Shown one piece after another: positions 32,909 through 44,961 of a stretch of 64,000 nucleotides of DNA. Made by a program: the position numbers and the translations under genes. The number at the start of each line of letters is the position of its first letter. Within the stretch, counting starts at the first letter, position 1. Origin of the DNA: an alpha proteobacterium HIMB59 (GTDB taxonomy: Bacteria; Pseudomonadota; Alphaproteobacteria; HIMB59); NCBI GenBank assembly GCA_004321805.1, contig SGZV01000001.1:1-64000 (forward strand), in the 5' to 3' direction. The notes beneath the pieces were generated by a model, which searched no databases, was not told where the DNA came from, and saw only the letters and a program-made list of their open reading frames with translations.

Positions 32909-34160
32909 CTCCTATATCTTTTCTATAGTATTTAAACTCCCAGTCTATTTTTTCAGCGACCTCAAATATTTCATCTCTACATTCGGCATAAGTTTCTTTA
33001 AGGGAAACAATAGATAATACTCTTCCACCATTTGCTAATATTTGATTATTTTGAATTCTGGTAGCAGCGTGAAAAATATAAAAATTTTCTGAATTTTCAA
33101 ATTCGTTTAAATTTTTTATATGAGTATCTTTTGGATAATTTTCTGGGTAACCTTTTGATGCTAAAATTAAACATATCGCTTTTTTATTTTGATAGAACTC
33201 CAAATTAGCAAAGCTTAGATTTTTAGTTGAAGTTGCGTGTATTAACTGCAAGAAATCAGATTTTAATCTCATAGAGATACTTTGAATTTCGGGATCCCCA
33301 AATCGAGTGTTATATTCTAGTAAATAAGGCTGGTTAAATTTATCAACCATGATACCAAAAAATATTACCCCTTGAAAATCAATCATATCTTTTTGAAGTC
33401 CATTGATGGTTTTTTGAACTATTTCATCAATAATTTTATCCTCTAAATTTTTATCAAGAATAGGGGCAGGGCTAACTGTTCCCATTCCCCCGGTATTAGG
33501 GCCAGTATCTCCCTCACCAATTCTTTTATAATCCTGGGCAGAGCCAAAATTCATAAAATCTTTACCGTCTGTAATAGTAAAATAACTTATCTCTTTACCC
33601 TCAAGGCACTCCTCAATTATGATGGTATTTTCATTTTGATTAAAAACCTTTTGTATAAATATCTTTTCACAGGCGTTTATTGCCTCTTGTTTGTTATTGC
33701 AAACAAAAACTCCTTTTCCTGCAGCTAGACCATCATATTTAACAACTATTGGCCTATCATTTAGATCTAAGTAGTTTTTTGCATCTTCAATATTATTGAA
33801 TGATTCAGATTTTGCAGTAGGTATATCATGATTTTTACAAAATTTTTTCATGAATTCTTTTGATGACTCTAATCTTGCTCCTAATTCATTTGGTCCAAAT
33901 ACGTTAAGGCCTAATTCTCTTAATTTTCCTGCGAGATTTTCAGATAGATAATTTTCAGGTCCAATGACAACTAAATCAGGTTTAATACTTTTACACTCTT
34001 CAATTATAACCTCTATGTCGGAAATATTTCGACATGTTGCTATCCGACTTATACCATAGTTACCAGGGAAACAATAAAGTTGGTCACAAAGATACGATTT
34101 ACTAATTAATCTGCATAGAGCATGCTCTCTTGCACCAGAACCAATAACAATGACATTCAT
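32898..34160 (-). CDS. purD: Phosphoribosylamine-glycine ligase
   Basis: PurD joins glycine to phosphoribosylamine in purine synthesis. The 420-residue ATP-grasp enzyme opens with NVIVIGSGAREHALC, the family start. VVKYDGLAAGKGVFVC binds ATP. YKRIGEGDTGPNTGGMGTVSP is the PurD signature, and LLEYNTRFGDPE carries the metal ligands. Length is standard. It is divergent from xseA with 29 bases between starts, a pairing common in alphaproteobacteria. Confidence 0.96.
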   Translation of the reverse strand: MNVIVIGSGAREHALCRLISKSYLCDQLYCFPGNYGISRIATCRNISDIEVIIEECKSIKPDLVVIGPENYLSENLAGKLRELGLNVFGPNELGARLESSKEFMKKFCKNHDIPTAKSESFNNIEDAKNYLDLNDRPIVVKYDGLAAGKGVFVCNNKQEAINACEKIFIQKVFNQNENTIIIEECLEGKEISYFTITDGKDFMNFGSAQDYKRIGEGDTGPNTGGMGTVSPAPILDKNLEDKIIDEIVQKTINGLQKDMIDFQGVIFFGIMVDKFNQPYLLEYNTRFGDPEIQSISMRLKSDFLQLIHATSTKNLSFANLEFYQNKKAICLILASKGYPENYPKDTHIKNLNEFENSENFYIFHAATRIQNNQILANGGRVLSIVSLKETYAECRDEIFEVAEKIDWEFKYYRKDIGANY

Positions 34161-34189
34161 TTATAATTTAAAAAAGATATATTAATATA

Positions 34190-35515
34190 GTGAATAATAT
34201 TCCTGAATATACAGTAACGCAACTTAATAGATCTATAAAAAATATACTTGAGGAAAAATTTCAGTATATCAAATTAGTTGGTGAGTCAGGCCCAATAACT
34301 ATAGCTAATTCAGGACATGTTTATTTCTCTATCAAAGAAAATGATGAAGTGATTTCATGCATTTGTTGGAAAGGTAGTTATGAAAATTTAAATTTAAAAT
34401 TAGAAGAGGGAACGGAATATAATTTTTTTGGTAGAATCACCTCCTATTCAAAATTTGGAAGATCTGTGTATCAACTAATAGTTGATGAAATAGAATACAG
34501 CGGTGATGGCTCTATACTGAAGTTAATTGAAGAAAGAAAAAAAGAGATATCGGCAAAAGGATTATTTGACCAAAAATATAAAAAAACTATACCTAAATTT
34601 CCAAAAACTATTGGAGTTTTAACGTCAAGTTCAGGTTCAGTTATTCACGATATTATTCATAGAATTGAAGACAGATTCCCTCTTACAAAAATTTTTCTTT
34701 TTCCAGTTCCTGTTCAGGGAAAAAATAGTCATATCGAAATCATTGATTATCTAAATCTAATTGAGTCAACTAAGAATATTTATAAACCAGATACAATTAT
34801 TTTTGCCAGGGGAGGAGGTTCTTTAGAGGAAATGATGCCTTTTAATGAACCTGAATTAATTGAAAGAGTATTTGAGTGTAAAATTCCATGCATTTCAGCG
34901 ATCGGCCATGAAACGGACTATACTTTATTGGATTTAGTGTGCGATCTCAGGGCGCCCACTCCTACAGCTGCTGCAGAAATTGCTGTTCCAGATCAAAATC
35001 AATTATTTAAGAATTTAAGTGAAATGAATTCAATATTTATCAATTTATTAAAAAATAAAATTATGCACCCTATGCAGACACTCATGGCATTTGAGCAATC
35101 GACTAGTTTAATTTCTAAAAAACTCTTTGATACTGAAAAAAAGTTAGATCAATTGATTAATGTTAATCTCAAAAGTATAAACAGTTTTTTTGATAAAAAG
35201 AAAAATTTAATTCATAAATTCCACATTAAGGTTAACGACTTTAATCCAAAACAAAAAATTATTTACTTTAATGAAAAAATTAGAGTACTTAATAATAGCA
35301 ATTTAATATCGATAAAAAACAAGGTTAAATTTTTTAAACAAAAAATTTCCCTTCTTCATAGGTTAGTAAATAGCTCATCTATCGATAAAAATTTAAAAAA
35401 AGGGTATGCTATTCTTCAAAAAGATAAAAAACTCATCAAAGATATTAAATCTCTGAAAGGTATAAATGAATTTTTAATTAAAATGAAAGATGGATCTTTA
35501 ATAATTAAAAAATAA
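34190..35515 (+). CDS. xseA: Exodeoxyribonuclease VII large subunit
   Basis: XseA with XseB degrades single-stranded DNA. The N-terminal OB fold has VGESGPITIANSGHVYFSIK and CICWKG. The catalytic domain has GVLTSSSGSVIHDIIHRI, FARGGGSLEEMMPFNE and SAIGHETDYTLLDLVCD, then RAPTPTAAAEIAVP. A coiled-coil region follows, and a C-terminal strand segment KGYAILQKD. Length (441) is normal. The start is GTG. The gene ends exactly one base before the convergent lpxL-like stop. xseB is not in the window. Confidence 0.94.
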   Translation: MNNIPEYTVTQLNRSIKNILEEKFQYIKLVGESGPITIANSGHVYFSIKENDEVISCICWKGSYENLNLKLEEGTEYNFFGRITSYSKFGRSVYQLIVDEIEYSGDGSILKLIEERKKEISAKGLFDQKYKKTIPKFPKTIGVLTSSSGSVIHDIIHRIEDRFPLTKIFLFPVPVQGKNSHIEIIDYLNLIESTKNIYKPDTIIFARGGGSLEEMMPFNEPELIERVFECKIPCISAIGHETDYTLLDLVCDLRAPTPTAAAEIAVPDQNQLFKNLSEMNSIFINLLKNKIMHPMQTLMAFEQSTSLISKKLFDTEKKLDQLINVNLKSINSFFDKKKNLIHKFHIKVNDFNPKQKIIYFNEKIRVLNNSNLISIKNKVKFFKQKISLLHRLVNSSSIDKNLKKGYAILQKDKKLIKDIKSLKGINEFLIKMKDGSLIIKK

Positions 35516-36379
35516 CTAAATTCTCCATCTTTCATGAGCCCAAAGCCATTGTTCAGGATTTTTAAATATCCACTTTTCATAATAATCAGAGTAGATTTTT
35601 TGAGTTAATTTCTTTGAGTCACAATTTTTGAATTCATTATAAGGCAATGGATTGTCATAAATGAATTGAAAGCTATTGTCATTATTTCTGACTGTATAGA
35701 CAGGACAAATCATTGTCTTGTATTTGAGGGCTAAACTAGCAAAGCCATCAGTGGTATAAGCCTCTTTTCCAAAAAAATTTATAAAAGGACCACTGCTATC
35801 TCTTTGATCTACTAGAAGTGCTAGATCTTCATTATTTTTTAATGCCTTAATCATATTTTTTGCACTTTCTGATCCTTTTTTATAAAAAAAAGCATTATCT
35901 TTATATCGTTTTGATTGAATAAAATTATCTATTTTTGAATTATTTGCCTGTCTATAGACTGAATGAAGACTAAATCCTTGATTCAGTAAATGATTTCTGG
36001 TGATTTCCCAATTTCCTATGTGGGCTGATATAAAAATTCTTGATCCTCTATAATTTTTTATTTTTTCGAGATTATAGTTATTTTTAACTTCCAAATTATT
36101 CCAATCAAATTTTTCTAAATTTAAAAATTCAAAAAAAACTCTGCCAGTCTGTTGTAAATTTTTGATTGTTATTTCATCGATTAGATTCTTATTAAAATTT
36201 AAAACACCCAAATTATTATTTATTATCTTATTATATCTTGTATATCTTCCAAAAAATCCAACTAGAAGAGAGCCAAATTTTGAGGTTTGATTAAAAGTAA
36301 AAATAGTTAAAAATTTTAATAAACTTATAAATATAAAAAATTCTATGTATATTTTAATTTTTCTTAATATGTTTTTCAA
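35516..36379 (-). CDS. lpxL: Lipid A biosynthesis lauroyl/myristoyl acyltransferase (LpxL/HtrB family)
   Basis: This inner-membrane enzyme adds a secondary acyl chain to Kdo2-lipid A. One N-terminal membrane helix precedes the acyltransferase motif ISAHIGNWEITR (His to Glu, HX4E). ALLVDQRDSSGPFINFFG is the second motif, and the C-terminal EQWLWAHERWR is the family ending. Length (287) is typical. The start is a TTG inside the last bases of lpxK (26-base overlap). It is the last gene of the lpxK-waaA-DUF374-msbA envelope unit. Confidence 0.9.
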   Translation of the reverse strand: MKNILRKIKIYIEFFIFISLLKFLTIFTFNQTSKFGSLLVGFFGRYTRYNKIINNNLGVLNFNKNLIDEITIKNLQQTGRVFFEFLNLEKFDWNNLEVKNNYNLEKIKNYRGSRIFISAHIGNWEITRNHLLNQGFSLHSVYRQANNSKIDNFIQSKRYKDNAFFYKKGSESAKNMIKALKNNEDLALLVDQRDSSGPFINFFGKEAYTTDGFASLALKYKTMICPVYTVRNNDNSFQFIYDNPLPYNEFKNCDSKKLTQKIYSDYYEKWIFKNPEQWLWAHERWRI

Positions 36380-37322
36380 TTTCTGTAACTAATTTACTTG
36401 GATTATCAGATATAATTTTACCATATATTATACCAACAGAGCTTTTAAATTCATTAGGTATCCTAATATGATCTTTCTCAGTGGTTATTAAAAAAGCATC
36501 TTTTTTATTAGCTTCATCAAGTAATTGAAAGATATCTTCAACTGTATAACTATGATGATCTGGAAATTCTTTAAATTTAACTATATTCAAATTTTCTGAC
36601 TCTAATTGATCTAAAAACTTTTTATTAAAGCCTAAACCTGAAAAAGCCAAAAGTTTTTTTTCTAAAATTTCAGGATTTACAGAAATTTTATATTTTAAAA
36701 TATGTCTAGATTTTTTTTCACCCAGTTCATTGTTTGGTGTAGAATTAATTAGAAAAAAAATTTGGGATTTATCTATTGCGCTTTTTATGCTTTCTCTTAG
36801 TGGCCCAGCTGGCACCAAAAGCCTATTACCAAATGATTGAATACCATCATAAATATAAATTGATATATCTTTAAAAATATTAAATGACTGCAGCGCATCA
36901 TCTAATACCAATATATTGGCACCATCTTTTTTAGCTTCATTAAAAGCGCTATATTTATTTTTACTCACCCAAGTAGGAAAGTAGTGTGACATCATCAAGG
37001 CTTCATCTCCAACTAGAGCATAGTTCATCTCGGGCCTTACTCTTATTAACTCATTAATGGTACCACCATAACCTCTAGAGATTATATGAGGGTGATATCC
37101 CGCTTTAGTAAGTTGTTCACAAATATAGAGCACTGAAGGAGTTTTTCCTGAGCCACCGATTATAGCGCTCCCCACAGCTATTACAGGTATTGGAGCTTTG
37201 TTAACATTAGAAAAACTTTTTCTTAATAAGGTTCCAATTATCCAAAATAAAGTTAAAGGCATTAAAATTATTGCAAAAATTCCAATTTTTTTTTGGTACC
37301 AGAATTTTGGTGCTTTTAACAT
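36354..37322 (-). CDS. lpxK: Tetraacyldisaccharide 4'-kinase
   Basis: LpxK phosphorylates the 4' position of the lipid A disaccharide precursor at the inner membrane. An N-terminal membrane helix (about 14-33) is followed by the P-loop GGSGKTP (56-62) within PVIAVGSAIIGGSGKTP. IISRGYGG and DEALMMSHYFP are the next conserved blocks, LVLDDALQS holds the Walker B aspartates, and LAFSGLGFN and TTEKDHIRI lie further on. Length (322) fits. It overlaps waaA by 7 bases. Confidence 0.94.
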   Translation of the reverse strand: MLKAPKFWYQKKIGIFAIILMPLTLFWIIGTLLRKSFSNVNKAPIPVIAVGSAIIGGSGKTPSVLYICEQLTKAGYHPHIISRGYGGTINELIRVRPEMNYALVGDEALMMSHYFPTWVSKNKYSAFNEAKKDGANILVLDDALQSFNIFKDISIYIYDGIQSFGNRLLVPAGPLRESIKSAIDKSQIFFLINSTPNNELGEKKSRHILKYKISVNPEILEKKLLAFSGLGFNKKFLDQLESENLNIVKFKEFPDHHSYTVEDIFQLLDEANKKDAFLITTEKDHIRIPNEFKSSVGIIYGKIISDNPSKLVTEIEKHIKKN

Positions 37323-38467
37323 TTATTGATTAAATCCATCATATTAAAAAATTCTTTAGTATTTTTCTTAAAATAATTATTTATAACTTCAGAATTTTGT
37401 ATGTCAGTTGTAATTAAATTATTTATTTTTTTTGATATCTCTTCAAGTGAAGTTTCTATAATAGAAGCTAAATTAAGTTTATCTAAATCGTAATATTCTT
37501 TTTTAAAATTACCAATATGTTTTCCCGTTAGTAAATAACATCCTCTCGAAAGGGCCTCTAAAGGGTTTTGCCCACCATGGTTGAATAAAGATCCCCCCAT
37601 AAAAACTAATTTAGATTGATCAAAGAAATCAACTGTATCTCCAAATTTATTATGAATATATATTTTATCATTTAATTCTGAATCAAGCATTGATCTTAAC
37701 TTTTCAGAGTACTGAACATGACGGGGTATAATAAAGATTTTATCAAAAAGGCTATGATCTAAATTTCTAATTATTTTAATAATTTTTGAAAATTCAAATT
37801 TATGAATACTTGCAAAACAAATATTGTTTCTTTTTCTTGATTGAAATTTAATATCTAAGTTAAATTTTAAGTTTCCATAATAAAGAGCGTCTTGTAAAAA
37901 TAAATTCTCAAACTTTTTTTTATCATCCTCGCTTTTAGTAAAAATTAAATCATAATTTCTACCAATAAGTTTTGCAAATGATGAAATTTTTTTCCATTTG
38001 TAATAGCTTTTATCTGAGAGTCTACCATTAGCTAATATATTTTTGATATTATTCTTTTTTGACTCCACAAGCCAATATGGCCAAATTTCTGAGTCAATCC
38101 ATATAAATTTTTTTATATTTGTATTTTTCAAAAATTTTTTTACATTCCAACTAAAATCAAATGATAAAAAAATAATTTGGTATTGGGGATAGATTTTTTT
38201 TGCTAAATTATAAGATGACAAAGTAGAGCAAGATAAAAGAATTTTTTTATTTAATAAATTGTCTGTAATAAATCTTATGGAATTTAACTCACCGATACTA
38301 GCAAAGTGAATAGCTACCTCTAAATCTTTGAATTTTTGAAAGTCATAAATACAAAATAATTTTTGTTTTATTGAGAAAATACTATCTTTTTTAAGTATAA
38401 TCCGGATAAAAGAAAAAATAACTACAACAGGATATATTATTAATTGAAAGCATTTGTATTTAAACAT
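37316..38467 (-). CDS. waaA: 3-deoxy-D-manno-octulosonic acid transferase
   Basis: WaaA (KdtA) transfers Kdo from CMP-Kdo to lipid IVA. The GT-B protein has the N-terminal catalytic glutamate in FASIGELNS (Glu60), the donor-site segments WIDSEIWPYWL and LANGRLSDKSY, and the C-terminal FMGGSLFNHGGQNPLEALSRG. Length is 383, shorter than the usual 420. The ATG at 38467 is preferred to an upstream TTG and overlaps the DUF374 gene by 8 bases. Whether it adds one or two Kdo units is not readable. Confidence 0.92.
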   Translation of the reverse strand: MFKYKCFQLIIYPVVVIFSFIRIILKKDSIFSIKQKLFCIYDFQKFKDLEVAIHFASIGELNSIRFITDNLLNKKILLSCSTLSSYNLAKKIYPQYQIIFLSFDFSWNVKKFLKNTNIKKFIWIDSEIWPYWLVESKKNNIKNILANGRLSDKSYYKWKKISSFAKLIGRNYDLIFTKSEDDKKKFENLFLQDALYYGNLKFNLDIKFQSRKRNNICFASIHKFEFSKIIKIIRNLDHSLFDKIFIIPRHVQYSEKLRSMLDSELNDKIYIHNKFGDTVDFFDQSKLVFMGGSLFNHGGQNPLEALSRGCYLLTGKHIGNFKKEYYDLDKLNLASIIETSLEEISKKINNLITTDIQNSEVINNYFKKNTKEFFNMMDLINKC

Positions 38468-39113
38468 ATGACTCAATTATTTTTTTATTTTCATTAAGTT
38501 CTTTTATTATTCTTGAATTAAATTCCTCTTCTGATTTGAAAAGATTTGCATCAATTATTTTTTCTCCCCATAAGTATATTCCTTTACTAAATGGAAGGGG
38601 TATCCTTAATTGATCCCAATTTTTTAATTTAAAAAACCTATTAGTTTTAAAAGACAAAATAGCTAATTTCATGTTGTATTTTATTGCTAACTTATAAATA
38701 TTTGTATTAATCTGATACTTAGGTCCGTGGGGCGCATCAGGAGTTATGTAAATACAATCTCCATTTGTTTGAGTTTTTGAAATATCTCTAATTAAAAAAC
38801 TTGGGTTATCTTTTTTTCTTAAAAGAGGGTCTAGTCCAAATTTTTTTTGAACTAGAACGCTGAGTTGCCCATCTCTATGAGACGTTGCGATTGGTCTTAG
38901 TTTTGGTTTAAATTTCCAGCTAAAAGTTGAGCCCATCAGTTGGTTATGCCAAATTAATACAATTATAGATTTTTTATTTTCTAATTCTTTTTCTATGATC
39001 TTTTCGTTAATACCTTTCCAATGACTGGTATTTTTTACAAACCAAAGTGCAAAAAAAACTAAATTTGCAAATATATTTAAAAAAAATGAATTTTTACTAA
39101 GGCGTTTAAGCAT
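38460..39113 (-). CDS. DUF374 lysophospholipid acyltransferase-like protein
   Basis: The segments IIVLIWHNQLMGSTFS (the acyltransferase His), ATSHRDGQLSVLV and YITPDAPHGPKYQ match DUF374, an acyltransferase-like family found in alphaproteobacterial envelope clusters between waaA and msbA. An N-terminal hydrophobic helix is present. I choose the ATG at 39113, which overlaps msbA by 8 bases. A longer frame from 39191 would lie 86 bases inside msbA. The acceptor is unknown; context points to lipid A or LPS modification. Confidence 0.82.
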   Translation of the reverse strand: MLKRLSKNSFFLNIFANLVFFALWFVKNTSHWKGINEKIIEKELENKKSIIVLIWHNQLMGSTFSWKFKPKLRPIATSHRDGQLSVLVQKKFGLDPLLRKKDNPSFLIRDISKTQTNGDCIYITPDAPHGPKYQINTNIYKLAIKYNMKLAILSFKTNRFFKLKNWDQLRIPLPFSKGIYLWGEKIIDANLFKSEEEFNSRIIKELNENKKIIESYV

Positions 39114-40833
39114 TCTTTTGAATTTGCTTTTGATATAGATGATAATATTTTTTTCTTTTTGCCATAAGAGATTTATGATTTCCTTTTTCAATCAATTTAC
39201 CACTCTCAATAAAGTATATTTCATCAAAATCTTTTATTGTGCTAAGACGATGAGCTATCACTATTAAAGTTTTATTTTTTAAATTTGATAAGTTTTTAAA
39301 TAAAGTTGCTTCAGTTTTTAGGTCTAAGTTCGAAGTAGGTTCATCTAAAAGTATTACTTGGTTTTGCTGAGCAAGAGCTCGGGCTATCGCGATCCGCTGT
39401 CTTTGACCTCCAGATAACTTTACACCATTTTCACCAATATTGGTTTCTAGTTTTTCAGGTAAGTCATCAACAAAGTCATTTACACAAGAAAATTTTATAG
39501 CATCTTCAATATTCTTTTTAGAACTTGATGAATTGTATTTTATATTTTCATAAATAGAGCCATCAAATAAGACTGTATCTTGTGTTACTAAACTGAATAT
39601 CTTCCTCAAATTTGCTAATTTAAGTTTTTGAATATTATTATTGTTAATTGATATATTTCCTTCTTGATTATCAAAAAGTCTAATCATCAATGCCATTAAC
39701 GATGATTTTCCAGACCCAGAGGGACCAACCAATGCAATTTTTTTATTCTTTTGAATTACAAAACTTATTTCATTTAAAATATCTTTATGACTGTTGGGAT
39801 ATTTAAATTTAACTTTTTCAAATTCAATTTTTTCAAATCGATAGAGGATTTTATTTCCCCCTCTAACATCATTTTTCATGTCTATGAATTCAAATATACG
39901 AGAGGCTGCCCCAAGTCCGCCTTGAAGAGTGACATTGACATTTATTAAGTTTTTTAAAGGAGCGTAGGCTAACATCAGACTTACTAAAAAGCTCATAAGT
40001 TCGCCTGCAGTCATATTATCATTTATGACAAAAACACCTCCTCCAAAAATAGCCAATCCGGCTGCCATAGAACCTAATGTTTCAGTAAAAGGTCTTGATC
40101 TCGCAGTAATTTTTTCCTGTTTAAAATTTAACTCTCTGGCAAAAGAAATTTCTTTATTAATTCTTTTAATTTCAAAATTTTCAGCATTAAATGATTTTAC
40201 ATTTTTAATACCCTTAAATGTTTCTTCTAATATAGATGCTAAATTTCCAACTTGATGTTGTAAATTTTTAGTAACTTTTCTAATTTTTTTACCTAAAACT
40301 CTTATAGGTATAATAGCAATAGGAAATACAATTATAGATAAGAAAGCTAATTTCCAATTTTGATAAAACATATTTCCTACAAGTACTATTAATGTTAGTG
40401 AGTCTTTAATGAGTGCTGTATAAGTATTTGCCATAGCCCCACTTAAATAATATGTATCAGTGGTTATTCTTGTTATAAGGGAGCCTGTTTTATTTTTTAC
40501 AAAAAACCCATAATGTAAATTTATAACATTATGAAAGACATCTTTTCTTAATTTTTCAATAATTCGATGACTCATAAACTGCAAAGATACAATTTGTGTA
40601 TAGCTAGCAATACCTTTAATAAATCCAGTTAGTAAAATAGCTAATGGAATAAAGTATAAATAAAAACTATTTGCTTCTATTAATACTTGGTCTAATGCAG
40701 GTTTTACAAGCCAAGCATGAAATCCAGTACATAGTGCAGCGATGATCATGCAGGTAATTGCAATAAACATTCGAGATTTATATGCTAAAAATAATTTTGA
40801 AATTCTTATAAAATCTTTTCGACTGCTAGACAT
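39106..40833 (-). CDS. msbA: Lipid A export ABC transporter MsbA-like (permease/ATP-binding)
   Basis: This half-transporter of 575 residues has six transmembrane helices in the first 310 residues, then an ATPase domain. Walker A is GPSGSGKSS, the signature LSGGQRQRIAIARAL, Walker B VILLDEPTSNLD, and the switch His in IAHRLST. Homodimers flip lipid A core or phospholipids to the outer leaflet. Position within lpxL-lpxK-waaA supports MsbA over a drug exporter, though the sequence alone does not decide. It overlaps ubiA by 8 bases. Confidence 0.88.
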   Translation of the reverse strand: MSSSRKDFIRISKLFLAYKSRMFIAITCMIIAALCTGFHAWLVKPALDQVLIEANSFYLYFIPLAILLTGFIKGIASYTQIVSLQFMSHRIIEKLRKDVFHNVINLHYGFFVKNKTGSLITRITTDTYYLSGAMANTYTALIKDSLTLIVLVGNMFYQNWKLAFLSIIVFPIAIIPIRVLGKKIRKVTKNLQHQVGNLASILEETFKGIKNVKSFNAENFEIKRINKEISFARELNFKQEKITARSRPFTETLGSMAAGLAIFGGGVFVINDNMTAGELMSFLVSLMLAYAPLKNLINVNVTLQGGLGAASRIFEFIDMKNDVRGGNKILYRFEKIEFEKVKFKYPNSHKDILNEISFVIQKNKKIALVGPSGSGKSSLMALMIRLFDNQEGNISINNNNIQKLKLANLRKIFSLVTQDTVLFDGSIYENIKYNSSSSKKNIEDAIKFSCVNDFVDDLPEKLETNIGENGVKLSGGQRQRIAIARALAQQNQVILLDEPTSNLDLKTEATLFKNLSNLKNKTLIVIAHRLSTIKDFDEIYFIESGKLIEKGNHKSLMAKRKKYYHLYQKQIQKNA

Positions 40834-41731
40834 TTAATTGACTACCAATCATTATACTAAATAGAATTATTAAAGCGTAATGGTTATTTCTTTTAAAATA
40901 TGCTAGTGAGTTTTCAGGCAAATTCCTCCATTTCAAATGAATATCTAATAAATTCACAATAAGAATTGAGAGTATTATTATATAAAAAATGAAATGGTAG
41001 TTCAAAGAATAAGCAAATATAGATAAAAGTGCATATTTTAAAATAATTAAAATATTTATAGCTTGAAATCTTCTTTTTCCAAAAAATATGACACTTGAGT
41101 AAAGTTTCATTTTTTTATCATCAATTTCATCCTGAATAGCGTAAATTGTATCGTAAACAATTGTCCAAATAATTAGAGCAAAATATAAAATTAAAATATT
41201 GCTAAACTCATAAGGTGATTGAATTGTAACCCAGCCTATTAAGCAACCCCAATTATAAATCATTGCTAGTACCAACTGAGGAAAAATAAAATATCTTTTC
41301 GCTAATGGATATAAAATAATCAATGGAGAAATCACAAGTCCTAATATGATAGAGGGAATATTCAAATTTGTTAAAATATAAAAACCAATTATAAAAAGAA
41401 TTAATAATAAAGTTATAGCATTAGTAAGTGTAATTTGATTAGAAGCCAAAGGGCGAAGTTTCGTTCGGTTAACTTTTTTATCAATATTTCTATCAAAGAT
41501 ATCATTAATAATGCATCCTGCTGATCTCATTACAAAAGCTCCGATAAAAAATATTATTAAATACTTTAAAGTGTCTAAACCAATTTTTCCGTATGAAACA
41601 ATTGCAAAGCTCACAGGATAGAATAAAAGCAAAAAGCCAATAGGCCTATCTAAACGAATTAATGTAATAAAAGGGTGTGTAAAAGATGGTAAAATTTTAA
41701 AAATTAAATTATCTTTATTAATATCGTTCAT
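40826..41731 (-). CDS. ubiA: 4-hydroxybenzoate polyprenyltransferase
   Basis: UbiA prenylates 4-hydroxybenzoate in ubiquinone synthesis. The protein has about eight or nine transmembrane helices. The first Asp-rich motif is NDIFDRNIDKKVNRTKLRPL and the second is YDTIYAIQDEIDD, both binding Mg-diphosphate. RLDRPIGFLLLFYP is the N-terminal family start. Length (301) is normal. Its start codon shares CATG with rsmE on the other strand, a divergent pairing whose gene content is usual in alphaproteobacteria. Confidence 0.93.
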   Translation of the reverse strand: MNDINKDNLIFKILPSFTHPFITLIRLDRPIGFLLLFYPVSFAIVSYGKIGLDTLKYLIIFFIGAFVMRSAGCIINDIFDRNIDKKVNRTKLRPLASNQITLTNAITLLLILFIIGFYILTNLNIPSIILGLVISPLIILYPLAKRYFIFPQLVLAMIYNWGCLIGWVTIQSPYEFSNILILYFALIIWTIVYDTIYAIQDEIDDKKMKLYSSVIFFGKRRFQAINILIILKYALLSIFAYSLNYHFIFYIIILSILIVNLLDIHLKWRNLPENSLAYFKRNNHYALIILFSIMIGSQLNV

Positions 41732-42446
41732 GAAAAGGATCTATTGTAATTCAATTTTAAACGAAGGTAGCACTTATCAACTAGAAGAAAAGTATTATAT
41801 CCACTTAATTAGAGTGATGCGATTAGATATTGGAAGTGAAATTGCATTGTTTAACTCTTATTCAGGTGAATGGAAGGCGATAATAACAAGGATCAATAAA
41901 AAAAATCTTACTGCAGAAGTTGTAAGCAAAATATCTGACTATGTAATTGAGCCAAATATTAGTCTTCTATTCTCCCCTATTAAAAATCTTAATAGTGAAG
42001 CGATAATTAGGCAATCAACAGAGTTGGGTGTAAAAAATATTTTCCCCACTTTTTTTCAAAGAACAGTTATTAAGAAAATTAATACTGATAAATTTTTATC
42101 ATATTCCATTGGAGCAGCTCAACAATGTGGGCGAATGTCTATTCCAAGCATTGATAATTATCAAAAACTAGATCAAAGAATTAATTTATTATCCAAGTCT
42201 AATGTTTTAATGTTTGATGAGAACTTAAAGGGTAAATCTATCCAAAAAATTGATCAATTTAATACTGATGATAAAACTGAAATTATTGTAATCATTGGTC
42301 CTGAGGGTGGTTTTGAGGAAAAAGAGAGACAGTTAATATTTAAAAATAGTAAAACTTTCCAAAATGTTTCACTTGGCCCTCAGATTCTTAAAGCAGACAC
42401 TGCTGTTATTGCCGCACTGAGCTTAACATTTCATTATTTTTCATAA
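41730..42446 (+). CDS. rsmE: 16S rRNA (uracil1498-N3)-methyltransferase
   Basis: RsmE methylates U1498 of 16S rRNA. It is a SPOUT-fold enzyme: the C-terminal knot has VIIGPEGGFEEKERQLI and VSLGPQILKADTAVIAALS, the SAM-binding signature. The N-terminal PUA-like part has HLIRVMRLDIGSEIALF. QQCGRMSIPSI is the conserved middle block. Length (238) is standard. The ATG overlaps the ubiA start by two bases and no other usable start is close, so both genes must be initiated from overlapping regions. Confidence 0.93.
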   Translation: MKRIYCNSILNEGSTYQLEEKYYIHLIRVMRLDIGSEIALFNSYSGEWKAIITRINKKNLTAEVVSKISDYVIEPNISLLFSPIKNLNSEAIIRQSTELGVKNIFPTFFQRTVIKKINTDKFLSYSIGAAQQCGRMSIPSIDNYQKLDQRINLLSKSNVLMFDENLKGKSIQKIDQFNTDDKTEIIVIIGPEGGFEEKERQLIFKNSKTFQNVSLGPQILKADTAVIAALSLTFHYFS

Positions 42447-42511
42447 TTATAGCCAATTTAAGCGACAACCTGTCAATATACTGCCAGTAAAAGTTAACTA
42501 ATATAAGTGAC

Positions 42512-44958
<2,447 letters not shown>

Positions 44959-44961
44959 TTT

